The notes under the pieces were generated by a model. That model saw nothing but the letters and a program-made list of their open reading frames with translations, was not told where the DNA came from and made no database searches. A program made the translations under genes and the position numbers. From an uncultured Ideonella sp. (lineage in GTDB: Bacteria > Pseudomonadota > Gammaproteobacteria > Burkholderiales > Burkholderiaceae), in NCBI GenBank assembly GCA_946479475.1, contig CAMLGG010000244.1, forward strand, positions 1 through 7,946: a stretch of DNA of 7,946 bases. The letters are read 5' to 3'. How positions within the stretch are numbered: the first letter of the stretch is position 1; each line of letters opens with the position of its first letter. Below are positions 1 through 6,744 of this stretch, in pieces.

Positions 1-1476
1 ATGACCAAGGACGAGAAGCTGCGCATCGCGCGCCAGCTCGAGCGCCTGCGGGTGGACGTGATCGAGGCCGGCTTTGCCGCTTCGTCCAACGGCGATTTCG
101 AGGCGGTGAAGTCTATTGCCGGCCACATCAAGGATTCGACCGTCTGCTCGCTTGCAAGGGCGAATGACCGCGACATCTCGCGAGCCGCCGAGGCCCTGGC
201 GGGTGCTGCGCGCGGCCGCATCCACACGTTCATAGCCACCAGCCCGCTCCACATGGAGAAGAAGCTGCGCATGACGCCCGACCAGGTCTTCGAACAGGCC
301 CGGCTCGCGGTGCGCTTTGCGCGCAACCTCTGCGGCGACATCGAATTCTCGCCCGAGGATGGCTACCGCTCGGAGCCCGATTTCCTCTGCCGGGTCATCG
401 AGGCGGTGATCGCCGAAGGCGCTACGACCATCAACCTGCCCGACACCGTCGGCTATGCCATACCGGAGCTGTACGGCAACTTCATCAAGCACCTGCGCGA
501 GCGCATCCCGAACTCCGACAAGGCCATCTGGTCGGTCCACTGCCACAACGACCTGGGCATGGCGGTCGCCAACTCGCTGGCCGGGGTGAAGATTGGCGGC
601 GCCCGCCAGATCGAATGCACGATCAACGGTCTGGGCGAGCGGGCCGGGAACTGCTCGCTCGAGGAGGTCGTCATGGCGGTGAGGACCCGCCGCGACTACT
701 TCGGCCTCGAGGTGGGCATCGACACGACGCAGATCGTGCCGGCCTCGCGCATGGTCAGCCAGACCACCGGTTTCGTCGTTCAGCCGAACAAGGCCGTCGT
801 AGGGGCGAATGCCTTCGCCCATGCCAGCGGCATCCATCAGGACGGCGTGCTGAAGGCGCGAGATACCTACGAGATCATGCGCGCCGAGGACGTGGGCTGG
901 ACGGCCAACAAGATCGTGCTGGGCAAGCTTTCGGGCCGCAACGCCTTCAAGCAGCGTCTGCAGGAACTCGGCGTCGAGATGGAGTCCGAAGCCGAGATCA
1001 ACGCTGCCTTCGCGCGCTTCAAGGATCTGGCCGACCGCAAGAGCGAGATCTTCGACGAAGACATCATTGCCCTGGTCACCGATGAAAGCACCCACCAGGA
1101 CCAGGAGCACTACCGCTTCGTCGCGCTGTCGCAGCGTTCGGAAACCGGCGAGCGCCCCCACGCGCGAGTGGCCTTCGCGATGGGCAGCGAGGAGCAGGTT
1201 GCCGAGAGCGACGGCAACGGCCCCGTCGACGCCAGTCTGAAGGCCATCGAATCGAAAGTGCAAAGTGGCGCGGAAATGTTGCTGTATTCGGTCAATGCGA
1301 TCACCTCGGGCAGCACAGAATCCCAGGGCGAGGTCACCGTCCGGTTGCAGCATGGCGGCCGGGTGGTCAACGGGGTGGGCAGCGATCCGGACATCGTCGT
1401 TGCCTCCGCCAAGGCGTACCTCGCGGCGCTGAACAAGCTGCACGCCAAGGGCGAGCGGGTGGCGGCCCAGGGGTAA
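1..1476 (+). CDS. leuA: 2-isopropylmalate synthase, 5'-truncated by window edge
   Basis: Condenses acetyl-CoA with 2-oxoisovalerate to 2-isopropylmalate, the first committed step of leucine synthesis, in the cytosol. The visible 491 residues hold most of the TIM-barrel catalytic domain: a VIEAGF segment near residue 20, the metal-binding HCHND at 180-184 (H180, H182) and a GERAGN motif ending at N217. A linker helical region follows, then the C-terminal leucine-sensing domain with GNGPVDA near 410 and a [25 protein letters not shown] end. The first codon here is ATG, but in this family the MTKDEKL segment is internal and is preceded by about 20 residues containing the DTTLRDGEQ catalytic motif. 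I therefore infer that the true start lies left of base 1 and that the gene is cut by the window, not damaged. The intact regulatory domain implies feedback inhibition by leucine. A terminator follows the stop. Homocitrate or citramalate synthase are less likely given the close LeuA-type match throughout. Confidence 0.95.
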   Translation: MTKDEKLRIARQLERLRVDVIEAGFAASSNGDFEAVKSIAGHIKDSTVCSLARANDRDISRAAEALAGAARGRIHTFIATSPLHMEKKLRMTPDQVFEQARLAVRFARNLCGDIEFSPEDGYRSEPDFLCRVIEAVIAEGATTINLPDTVGYAIPELYGNFIKHLRERIPNSDKAIWSVHCHNDLGMAVANSLAGVKIGGARQIECTINGLGERAGNCSLEEVVMAVRTRRDYFGLEVGIDTTQIVPASRMVSQTTGFVVQPNKAVVGANAFAHASGIHQDGVLKARDTYEIMRAEDVGWTANKIVLGKLSGRNAFKQRLQELGVEMESEAEINAAFARFKDLADRKSEIFDEDIIALVTDESTHQDQEHYRFVALSQRSETGERPHARVAFAMGSEEQVAESDGNGPVDASLKAIESKVQSGAEMLLYSVNAITSGSTESQGEVTVRLQHGGRVVNGVGSDPDIVVASAKAYLAALNKLHAKGERVAAQG

Positions 1477-1536
1477 ACCTCCGCGGCCGCCGGGCCGTTT
1501 CGGTTCCGAGTCGAGCGCCCCACGGCGCACTTGAGG

Positions 1537-1577
1537 AAAGGCATGCAAGCTTTTGATCTTGCATGTCTTTTTTGTTT
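1537..1577 (+). terminator. Rho-independent terminator after leuA
   Basis: CATGCAAG (1542-1549) and CTTGCATG (1558-1565) form a perfect 8-base inverted repeat around an 8-base loop. The stem can be extended by a G-U pair (1541/1566), a G-C pair (1540/1567) and three A-T pairs (1537-1539 with 1568-1570), giving about 13 pairs. Six consecutive T's (1568-1573) and GTTT follow directly, the expected U-tract. It starts 60 bases after the leuA stop and should end leuA transcription. The AAAG on the left arm gives the opposite strand only a weak U-tract. Confidence 0.85.
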
Positions 1578-1587
1578 CAAATAGACT
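1559..1587 (+). promoter_or_regulatory. possible promoter for the PBP7-type gene
   Basis: A TTGCAT (1559-1564), 17 bases, then TAGACT (1582-1587) weakly resembles a sigma-70 promoter (3/6 and 4/6 matches). It sits in an AT-rich island and would start transcription about 22 bases before the ATG at 1616. It overlaps the right arm of the leuA terminator, so the same bases are needed for both roles. A promoter is expected here because the terminator separates this gene from leuA, but the boxes are poor. Confidence 0.25.
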
Positions 1588-1615
1588 CGGCCCCACCGAA
1601 AAGGCAGCAGTAGAA

Positions 1616-2692
1616 ATGCTCACGTTCAGAAACTCGCGACGCTGGCTGGGCATGCTGGGCCTGGCCATTGGTCTTCTTGGCGGCACGATGGCTGCAGATG
1701 CAGCCACTAGCCGTCAGAACACCACCTCGAAGCGGACCGTCTCGTCCACCCGCGCAAAGGCCACCGTCGCACCGCGCGCCACCCGTGCCGTTGCGTCCCG
1801 TCGCTCGGTCGTCCGGGTCGAACCGGCTCGTCAATCCTTCGGCCAGTTGGCCGGACTGCACGCCACCGAGGATCCGCTCGACCTGAAGTCCGGCGTTGCG
1901 TTCGTGCTGGACCAGGAGACCAACGAGGTCCTGCTGAACAAGAACTCCAAGGCTGTCCTGCCCATTGCCTCCATCACCAAGCTGATGACGGGCTTGCTGG
2001 TCACCGAGGCCAACCTGCCGATGGACGAGGTCCTGACCATCACGCAGGATGACGTCGACACGGAGAAGGGCAGTTCCTCGCGTCTTGCTGTCGGCACGAA
2101 GCTGTCGCGCGGCGAGTTGCTGCACCTGGCGCTGATGTCTTCCGAGAACCGTGCTGCCAGCGCGCTGGGCCGCAACTATCCGGGGGGACTGCCGGCCTTC
2201 GTCGCGGCCATGAACGCCAAGGCCAAGCTGCTGGGCATGAACGACACGCGCTATGTCGAGCCGACCGGCTTGTCGAGCCAGAACCAGTCCAGCGCGCGCG
2301 ACCTCGCCCTGTTGGTCAAGGTGGCACATGACGTTCCGCTGTTGCGCGAGCTGACGACGTCGCCCGAGCACCAGGTCGCCATTGGCTCGCGTCAACTGCA
2401 GTACCACACGACCAACCGCCTGGTGTTGAACCCCGCGTGGGACATCGGCCTGCAGAAGACGGGCTACATCAGCGAAGCGGGTCAGTGTCTGGTGATGCAG
2501 GCTCAGCTGGCAGGCCGCAAGCTGATCATGGTGTTGCTGGACTCAGCGGGCAAGTACTCGCGCATCGGCGATGCCGAGCGGATCCGCAAGTGGTTGATGA
2601 ACAATCCGATTCCGGCTGCCCCAGGCGCGGCGACCACGACGACCAGCGCTCCGGGCCCGACCCTCACGGCTCACACGCAGCCTGCTGGTTGA
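1616..2692 (+). CDS. pbpG: D-alanyl-D-alanine endopeptidase, PBP7-like (peptidase S11)
   Basis: A periplasmic low-molecular-mass penicillin-binding protein of 358 residues. By family it cleaves D-Ala-diaminopimelate cross-links (endopeptidase) in peptidoglycan during wall growth. The three active-site motifs of the serine DD-peptidases are present in order: SITK (S119 nucleophile, K122), SEN (S176-N178) and KTG (282-284). A signal peptide fits residues 1-30: basic RRW, a hydrophobic stretch, then an Ala-rich cleavage region. Residues 31-72 are a basic Ser/Thr/Ala/Arg-rich linker, probably disordered, before the catalytic domain. The last about 20 residues are Thr/Ala/Pro-rich, and I see no C-terminal amphipathic anchor or PBP5-type beta domain, which favours PBP7 over DacA. 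I chose the ATG at 1616 because it begins the signal peptide and has AAAGG at 1600-1604. The TTG at 1553 would start inside the leuA terminator and put 21 charged or polar residues in front of the signal. DD-carboxypeptidase activity cannot be excluded by sequence. Confidence 0.88.
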   Translation: MLTFRNSRRWLGMLGLAIGLLGGTMAADAATSRQNTTSKRTVSSTRAKATVAPRATRAVASRRSVVRVEPARQSFGQLAGLHATEDPLDLKSGVAFVLDQETNEVLLNKNSKAVLPIASITKLMTGLLVTEANLPMDEVLTITQDDVDTEKGSSSRLAVGTKLSRGELLHLALMSSENRAASALGRNYPGGLPAFVAAMNAKAKLLGMNDTRYVEPTGLSSQNQSSARDLALLVKVAHDVPLLRELTTSPEHQVAIGSRQLQYHTTNRLVLNPAWDIGLQKTGYISEAGQCLVMQAQLAGRKLIMVLLDSAGKYSRIGDAERIRKWLMNNPIPAAPGAATTTTSAPGPTLTAHTQPAG

Positions 2693-2732
2693 AGGGCATA
2701 ACTTGCGCCTCTAGTCCCCTGCGCCTCGTCAT

Positions 2733-2756
2733 CAACGGCACCCTCGGGTGCCGTTG
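2733..2756. terminator. GC-rich hairpin between convergent genes, likely terminator
   Basis: AACGGCACCC (2734-2743) and GGGTGCCGTT (2746-2755) are perfect complements around TC, extended by a C-G pair at 2733/2756. Realistically this is a 9-pair stem with a 4-base loop. It lies 41 bases after the PBP7-type gene stop and 29 bases past the end of the convergent IclR gene, so it could end transcription from both sides. There is no good T-run on either strand (only TTGTGCTT on the plus side), so it may need Rho or act as a 3'-end stabiliser. Confidence 0.55.
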
Positions 2757-2776
2757 TGCTTGAGGGGGGCGTGGTG

Positions 2777-2793
2777 CGCGCCTGTCAGGCGCG
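2777..2793. other. short inverted repeat spanning the IclR stop codon
   Basis: CGCGCCT (2777-2783) and AGGCGCG (2787-2793) are perfect complements around a 3-base loop. On the minus strand the TGA stop of the IclR gene (2787-2785) falls at the loop and its edge. The stem is all but one pair G-C and should fold stably in the mRNA. It lacks a T-run. It may act together with the hairpin at 2733-2756 as a tandem 3'-end structure. Confidence 0.4.
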
Positions 2794-3552
2794 ATGGCCC
2801 AGGGCGGTAGAAATCTGCGCTGCGGTGGATTTCACCCGGTCCAGCCAGGACTCTTCCAGCCGGTCGGCAGGCGCCGAGATGGACAAGCCGGCGACGAGCT
2901 TGCCCTGGTCGTCGAAGATGCCGGCTGCCATGCAACGGACCCCCAGCTCGAGTTCTTCGTTGTCTCGAGCCACCGCCAGCCGACGTACCGACGCGAGCTC
3001 GCGCTCCAGTGAAGGCAGATCCGTCAGGCTGTTGCGCGTGTGACCGGCAAGACCGGTGCGGGTGGCGTAGGCGCGCACGCGCTGAGGATCATCGTAGGCG
3101 AGGAAGAGCTTGCCGACGGACGTGAGGTGCAGGGGCGCCCGGCCGCCGACTGCCCTGACGACTTGCATCCCGGAGCGCTCGCTGTATGTGCGCTCGATGT
3201 AGACGATTTCGTCGCCTTGGCGCACCGACAGGTTCACTGGCTGGTGGGTGATCTTGTGCAGCTCACGCATCGGCGCAAGGGCCGCGTCGCGCACGTCGAG
3301 CCTGGCCTTGACCAGATTGCCCAGTTCCAGCAGCCGCATCCCGAGGCGGTAGCTGCCGGCTTCGGGGCGGTCCACGAATCGGCCCGAGGCGAGGTCGTTG
3401 AGGATGCGGTGAGCCGTGGATGGATGCAGGCCGGTGCTCTCGCTCAGTTCCTTCAGGGAAACCGGATCCTGGTGCGATGCCAGCACATCCAGCAGTCCGA
3501 ATGCCCGGGCGAGCACCTGGATGCTGGGTGACGAGCTTTCTTTGCGGGTCAT
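2785..3552 (-). CDS. IclR-family transcriptional regulator
   Basis: A 255-residue cytosolic DNA-binding protein, the usual length for IclR proteins. Residues about 10-72 form the winged helix-turn-helix: IQVLARAFGLLDVLA, then the recognition region TGLHPSTAHRILNDL (40-54) and the wing ending SYRLGMRLLELG. The rest is the IclR effector-binding domain, with a GGRAPLHLTSVGK stretch in mid-domain and, near the C-terminus, GVRCMAAGIFDDQGK followed by VAGLSISAP, the conserved Cys/small-molecule pocket segment. The ATG at 3552 has AAGGA 9 bases upstream. It lies 64 bases after hpnE on the same strand with no terminator between, so it could be read through from hpnCDE as well as from its own promoter. 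Known IclR proteins mostly control catabolic genes near them, but no such target is visible, so its effector and regulon are unknown. It converges on the PBP7-type gene. Confidence 0.93.
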   Translation of the reverse strand: MTRKESSSPSIQVLARAFGLLDVLASHQDPVSLKELSESTGLHPSTAHRILNDLASGRFVDRPEAGSYRLGMRLLELGNLVKARLDVRDAALAPMRELHKITHQPVNLSVRQGDEIVYIERTYSERSGMQVVRAVGGRAPLHLTSVGKLFLAYDDPQRVRAYATRTGLAGHTRNSLTDLPSLERELASVRRLAVARDNEELELGVRCMAAGIFDDQGKLVAGLSISAPADRLEESWLDRVKSTAAQISTALGHRA

Positions 3553-3570
3553 GGGCGGGGGTCCTTCAAG

Positions 3571-3620
3571 CTTCGCTCATTTTGCATGGCGAAAATAGAC
3601 GCGTCCATCCGAAATATCAC
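3571..3620 (-). promoter_or_regulatory. possible promoter and autoregulatory site of the IclR gene
   Basis: On the minus strand GTGATA (3620-3615), 17 bases, then TATTTT (3597-3592) gives 4/6 matches to each sigma-70 box; the upstream box includes the TGA stop of hpnE. Just downstream an inverted repeat TTCGC/GCGAA (3572-3576 and 3589-3593, 12 bases apart) surrounds an AT-rich core TTTTGCATGGCGAAAA. This is a plausible place for IclR-type self-repression, overlapping the -10 box and start. The stretch is distinctly more AT-rich than the coding DNA on either side. The assignment is inference. Confidence 0.35.
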
Positions 3621-4927
3621 GCCGAAGCTCGGGCGGCTGCATGCAAGGCTTCTGCCGCGGCGATGCCAGAGCGGACCGCACCTTCGAGCGTCGCGGGGTA
3701 AGGTCCCTCGACGTGGTCCCCCGCGACCTGGATGCGGGCGTGGACCCTTGCGGGCGACCGCTTCAGGCCGGGCGTGCAGGCGAACGTCGCCCGCTTCTCG
3801 GTGCGGCTCGTGAGCCAGCTCGCCGCGTGATTGCGGGAAGCCGGGAAGTCCTCTTCCCACTGCGCCAGCAAGGCTTCGCGCGTGGCGTCGGTGCCGGCCT
3901 GCACCCAGTTGGCTGCACCGCTCACGACGAGCGCGAACATCCCCGGAGCGCCTCCCAGGGCGCCGAGGTCGAAGCCGAACTGGGCCGGGCGTCGGGTGTC
4001 CGCCCTGAGCGCCATGATCGGCTGCTGCCAGTGGACGCCAGGCGCCGTCAGCCAGGCCGTGATGATGGGCTGGTACTGGAAAGCAGCGGTGTCGCGGGCC
4101 CAGTCGGGTGCGATCGGCGCGAGCAGCCGCGCGGCCTGCGCGGCGGAGGTGGCGACCACGACGTGGCTGAACTCTTCGCCATCGACCAGCACCGCCTCGC
4201 CTCGAGGCTCGAGCTGCATGATGCGCCGTCCGCAGGCCACCTTCGATCCTCGGCCGGCGAGCCATTCTCCAGCTGCCCGGGGCAGAAGCTCATCCAGCGG
4301 TGCCCGAGGCAGGAGCAGGTCCGCTGCTCCGGCAGCGCCGAAGAGGGCGTCGCGCAGGACCGTCAACAACACCTGCCCGCTGGCCTGGATCGCCGGGGTG
4401 TTGAGGGCGGCCACGCACAGCGGTTCGATCAGTTCGCGGTACGCGCGGGGAGGGCAGCGGCGCGCCAGCTCGGCCACCGTCAGCTCGGGGGAGCAATGAA
4501 ACCCGCTCAGGCGCCATCGGAGCGCCAGGTTGAGCAGGCCCAGCCGGTCTCTCCATGGCAACTCCTTCCAGCCCAGTACGCCCCGCGCAAAGGCGAGCGC
4601 CGCGGGACCGCGTGGCAGCTTCAGCCCCCCGCCGTCCGGGTAGACCAGGGCCAGGGGCAGGCGGAGCAGGACCGCCTTCGCATCGACGCCCACTTCTTGC
4701 ATCAGGGCGAGCGTGTCCCGGTAGGCGCCCACGAGGATGTGCTGTCCGTTGTCCAGCACCCGCCCTTCCTGCTCGACCGAACGGGCGCGACCTCCGAGAT
4801 GGCGGGCCATCTCGAACAAGGTGACGCGATGACCCAGCTGCGTAGCGCGAACCGCTGCCGCCAGGCCCGCCCAGCCGCCGCCGATGACGGCGATCCGCGG
4901 CCCGGCAGCCCTACCGCCCGCTGACAT
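3617..4927 (-). CDS. hpnE: hydroxysqualene dehydroxylase HpnE
   Basis: FAD-dependent enzyme that removes the hydroxyl of hydroxysqualene to give squalene, the last of the three HpnCDE steps; it belongs to the amine oxidase/phytoene desaturase-like flavoproteins. The 436-residue product has the N-terminal dinucleotide-binding fold IAVIGGGWAGLAAA (GxGxxG-type glycines 16-21), E39 at the expected ribose-binding end of strand 2, GGRAR at 45-49 and the family-typical DNGQHILVGAY at 59-69. The C-terminal FAD motif GDHVEGPYPATLEGAVRSG covers 403-421. The ATG at 4927 lies 17 bases inside the end of hpnD, with GCGGAC just upstream as a weak ribosome site. A TTG at 4942 would add five residues with no support. 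The overlap suggests coupled translation. Carotenoid desaturase is an alternative from fold alone, but the neighbouring hpnC and hpnD decide for HpnE. Confidence 0.93.
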   Translation of the reverse strand: MSAGGRAAGPRIAVIGGGWAGLAAAVRATQLGHRVTLFEMARHLGGRARSVEQEGRVLDNGQHILVGAYRDTLALMQEVGVDAKAVLLRLPLALVYPDGGGLKLPRGPAALAFARGVLGWKELPWRDRLGLLNLALRWRLSGFHCSPELTVAELARRCPPRAYRELIEPLCVAALNTPAIQASGQVLLTVLRDALFGAAGAADLLLPRAPLDELLPRAAGEWLAGRGSKVACGRRIMQLEPRGEAVLVDGEEFSHVVVATSAAQAARLLAPIAPDWARDTAAFQYQPIITAWLTAPGVHWQQPIMALRADTRRPAQFGFDLGALGGAPGMFALVVSGAANWVQAGTDATREALLAQWEEDFPASRNHAASWLTSRTEKRATFACTPGLKRSPARVHARIQVAGDHVEGPYPATLEGAVRSGIAAAEALHAAARASA

Positions 4928-5777
4928 GCGTCCGCGCGGCAATCCAGAGCTTGCGCACGGGCGTGAGCGAGATGCGCTGGTGAAGGACCTGGAACCTGCC
5001 CTTTTCGATCTCGCGCAGCAGCGTGCGGTAGATGTTGGCCATCATCAGGCCGGGCTTTTGCGTGACCCGGTCGACAGCCGGCAGCAGCGCCAAGGCCTCT
5101 TCGTAGATGCTGTGGGCACGCTCAGCCTGGTAGCGCATCAGGGTTTGGAACCGATCGCTGTAGCCCCAGGGCGCTTCGCGCTTGAGCAGTTCGTGCGCCT
5201 TGACGTCGAACCGCTGCAATTCGTTGATAGGCAGGTAGATGCGGCCCCTTCGCGCGTCTTCGCCCACGTCCCGGATGATGTTCGTCAGCTGCATCGCCAG
5301 CCCGAGCTTGTGGGCGTAGGCGACCGTCTGGGCCTCTTGCCGCCCGAAGATGTTGCAGGCGACTTCGCCGACGACGCCGGCCACCAGGTGGCAATAGCGC
5401 GCGAGGGCGGCGAAGTCCAGGAAGCGGTTCTGGACGAGGTCCATCTCGCAGCCTTCGATCACTGCTTCCAGGTGCCGTGGCTCGATGCCGTAGTCGCCTG
5501 CCAAGGGCACCAGAGCCTGCATGACGGGATGCGTGGGCCGGCCTGCGAAGGCCTGGGCGACTTCGTTGCGCCACCAGGCCAGCTTGGTGCTCGCCAACTG
5601 AGGATCGTGCACCTCGTCGACCACGTCGTCGACCTCGCGGCAGAAGGCGTAGAAGGCCGTGATCGCCGCGCGCCTCGGCGGTGGCAGGAACATGAAGGCG
5701 TAGTAGAAGGACGAGCCGCTGCCCGCGGCCTTGTCCTGAACGTACTGGGCCGGCGTCCCGGCGACGGGCAAGTTCAC
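4911..5777 (-). CDS. hpnD: presqualene diphosphate synthase HpnD
   Basis: Joins two farnesyl diphosphates to presqualene diphosphate, the first step toward squalene; trans-isoprenyl diphosphate synthase (squalene/phytoene synthase) fold. The 288-residue product carries both Mg-diphosphate aspartate motifs: DDVVDE at 50-55 and NIIRDVGED at 166-174 (D170, D174), followed by the RRGRIYLP segment. SGSSFYYAF at 21-28 and EGCEMDL near 108-114 are also typical of the group. The start chosen is GTG at 5777: it is preceded by a strong GGGAGG site with a 6-base spacer and overlaps the hpnC stop as GTGA, so translation is probably coupled. The frame extends to another GTG at 5813, but those 12 residues are Arg-rich and lie within hpnC. 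Phytoene synthase (CrtB) is the main alternative; a flanking HpnC and HpnE argue against it. Confidence 0.94.
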   Translation of the reverse strand: MNLPVAGTPAQYVQDKAAGSGSSFYYAFMFLPPPRRAAITAFYAFCREVDDVVDEVHDPQLASTKLAWWRNEVAQAFAGRPTHPVMQALVPLAGDYGIEPRHLEAVIEGCEMDLVQNRFLDFAALARYCHLVAGVVGEVACNIFGRQEAQTVAYAHKLGLAMQLTNIIRDVGEDARRGRIYLPINELQRFDVKAHELLKREAPWGYSDRFQTLMRYQAERAHSIYEEALALLPAVDRVTQKPGLMMANIYRTLLREIEKGRFQVLHQRISLTPVRKLWIAARTHVSGR

Positions 5778-6610
5778 CGCGTGCCTCCCGGCACGTCGAA
5801 GACGGCGCGCCACAGGAGGCGGGGCGCATCGAGGCGGTTCAGCACGGGCCTCGCGGACAGGGTGGAGTGGTCCATCACCTCGATTTTCTCAAGAATACGC
5901 AGGCCGCCCTGCACAACGAGCCGCAACTCCCAGCCGATCCGGCCCGGGAGCTCGTGTGCCAGCGGCGCGCCCTCGCGCATCAGGTCGCCCGCCCACATGC
6001 ACAACCCGCGAACCATTTCGCGCTCTGCCGCCGTGCAAGGGCCGGCCCGCAACGCGGACGCCTCCAGGCCATGCAGTGATGCCTCCGCCTGCGGAACGTA
6101 GCACCGGCTCCGCGGCAGGTCGATGCTCAGGTCCTGCCAGAAGTTGATGAGCTGGAGCGCGGTGCAGATGGCGTCGCTGCGCCGCAAGGCGCGCTCGTCG
6201 TCTATGCCGTACAGATGCAGGAGCAAGCGGCCGATCGGGTTGGCCGAACGCCGGCAGTAGTCCAGCAAGGAGGCCCGGTCGGGATAGATGGGGTTCGCGA
6301 CATCCTGGACGAAGGCATCGACGAGGTCGTCCAGCAGGTGAGCCGGCAGCCGATGCTCGCGGATGGCTTTGGCCAGCGGCCCGAACACTTCGGGCCAGCG
6401 GGGTCCGGGCTCTTTGCCCGCCGCGACACGCGCGAGGTCTTCGCGGTACGCCGTCAACTCGTTGCGCCGCTGGTCGGGGGCCGCAGTGCCTTCGTCCGCG
6501 ATGTCGTCCGCCACCCGGGCGAACCAGTAGATCGCCGTGATCGGCGGGCGTAGCGGAGCAGGGCAGAGCCAGGAGGCGACCGGAAAGTTCTCGTAATGCG
6601 CGACGGGCAT
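5774..6610 (-). CDS. hpnC: hydroxysqualene synthase HpnC
   Basis: Converts presqualene diphosphate to hydroxysqualene, the middle step of the HpnCDE route. It is a 278-residue squalene/phytoene-synthase-fold protein with the first aspartate motif DDIADE at 35-40 and the second region LINFWQDLSIDLPRSRCYVPQ at 154-174 (D160, D164). The FWQD form and YCRRSANPIGRL at 118-129 are HpnC hallmarks that separate it from HpnD. I placed the start at ATG 6610 because family members begin close to this MPVxHYENFPVAS sequence. It has no visible Shine-Dalgarno site. The frame stays open to a GTG at 6679, which would add 23 low-complexity Gln/Ala-rich residues and overlap the predicted efflux promoter. It is the first gene of the operon and divergent from the RND adaptor gene; a TetR-like operator sits 74 bases upstream of this ATG. 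Confidence 0.92.
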   Translation of the reverse strand: MPVAHYENFPVASWLCPAPLRPPITAIYWFARVADDIADEGTAAPDQRRNELTAYREDLARVAAGKEPGPRWPEVFGPLAKAIREHRLPAHLLDDLVDAFVQDVANPIYPDRASLLDYCRRSANPIGRLLLHLYGIDDERALRRSDAICTALQLINFWQDLSIDLPRSRCYVPQAEASLHGLEASALRAGPCTAAEREMVRGLCMWAGDLMREGAPLAHELPGRIGWELRLVVQGGLRILEKIEVMDHSTLSARPVLNRLDAPRLLWRAVFDVPGGTR

Positions 6611-6655
6611 GGCAACGCTGGCGTGCTGGGCGGCGGATTGTGCCTGCGTCGGGCA

Positions 6656-6685
6656 TTGACGAGGCTCAAGTCGCTCCACTACATT
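6656..6685 (+). promoter_or_regulatory. predicted sigma-70 promoter of the efflux adaptor gene
   Basis: TTGACG (6656-6661, 5/6 match) and TACATT (6680-6685, 4/6 match) are separated by 18 bases, facing the adaptor gene. Transcription would begin about 6692, at the centre of the palindrome at 6684-6705, leaving a leader of about 75 bases. This layout is what repression by a bound TetR-type dimer needs. It also lies upstream of the chosen hpnC start, consistent with that start. Confidence 0.55.
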
Positions 6686-6705
6686 ACTGACCGGTCAGTC
6701 AGTAA
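6684..6705. promoter_or_regulatory. TetR-type operator-like nested palindrome
   Basis: TTACTGAC (6684-6691) and GTCAGTAA (6698-6705) form an outer inverted repeat with a 6-base spacer. Within it ACTGACCGGTCAGT (6686-6699) is a perfect 14-base palindrome. Removing one CAGT of the tandem CAGTCAGT (6697-6704) restores a perfect 18-base palindrome, TTACTGACCGGTCAGTAA. Size, symmetry and position over the -10/start region are typical of TetR/AcrR-family sites in front of RND efflux operons. No TetR gene is present in the window. The site also lies directly upstream of hpnC on the other strand. Confidence 0.7.
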
Positions 6706-6721
6706 CGAATCACCCTCCACC

Positions 6722-6744
6722 ACGGGCCCTCCTCGGCGGCCCGT
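6722..6744 (+). other. stem-loop in the leader of the efflux adaptor mRNA
   Basis: ACGGGCC (6722-6728) and GGCCCGT (6738-6744) form a perfect 7-pair GC-rich stem with a 9-base loop CTCCTCGGC. It would sit about 30 bases into the leader from the predicted start and end 21 bases before the ATG. There is no T-run, so it is not a terminator. An effect on mRNA stability or ribosome loading is possible but unproven. Confidence 0.35.

Noticed and set aside
1..3. ATG at base 1 as the true leuA start
   Set aside because: In the family this Met is internal; the catalytic DTTLRDGEQ motif should lie just before it, outside the window.
1553..1615. TTG start adding 21 residues to the PBP7-type protein
   Set aside because: It lies in the loop of the leuA terminator, has no ribosome site and would displace the signal peptide from the N-terminus.
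1577..2407. 276-codon open frame on the minus strand opposite the PBP7-type gene
   Set aside because: No recognisable domain, and the plus strand carries all three penicillin-binding active-site motifs.
3641..4924. A 427-codon open frame on the plus strand opposite hpnE, and a 405-codon one at 4884-6101 opposite hpnD/hpnC
   Set aside because: Their translations are low-complexity, Arg/Gly/Gln/Ala-rich and lack recognisable domains, while the opposite strand encodes clear HpnE, HpnD and HpnC. Long antisense frames are expected at this GC content.
5778..5813. GTG at 5813 as hpnD start
   Set aside because: The added 12 residues are Arg-rich and unlike family N-termini; the GTG at 5777 has a strong GGGAGG site and a start/stop overlap with hpnC.
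4911..6610. Phytoene synthase or other carotenoid pathway genes
   Set aside because: Two different squalene/phytoene-synthase paralogues plus an HpnE-type flavoprotein in this order is the HpnCDE squalene module; HpnC-specific FWQD and YCRRSANP segments are present.
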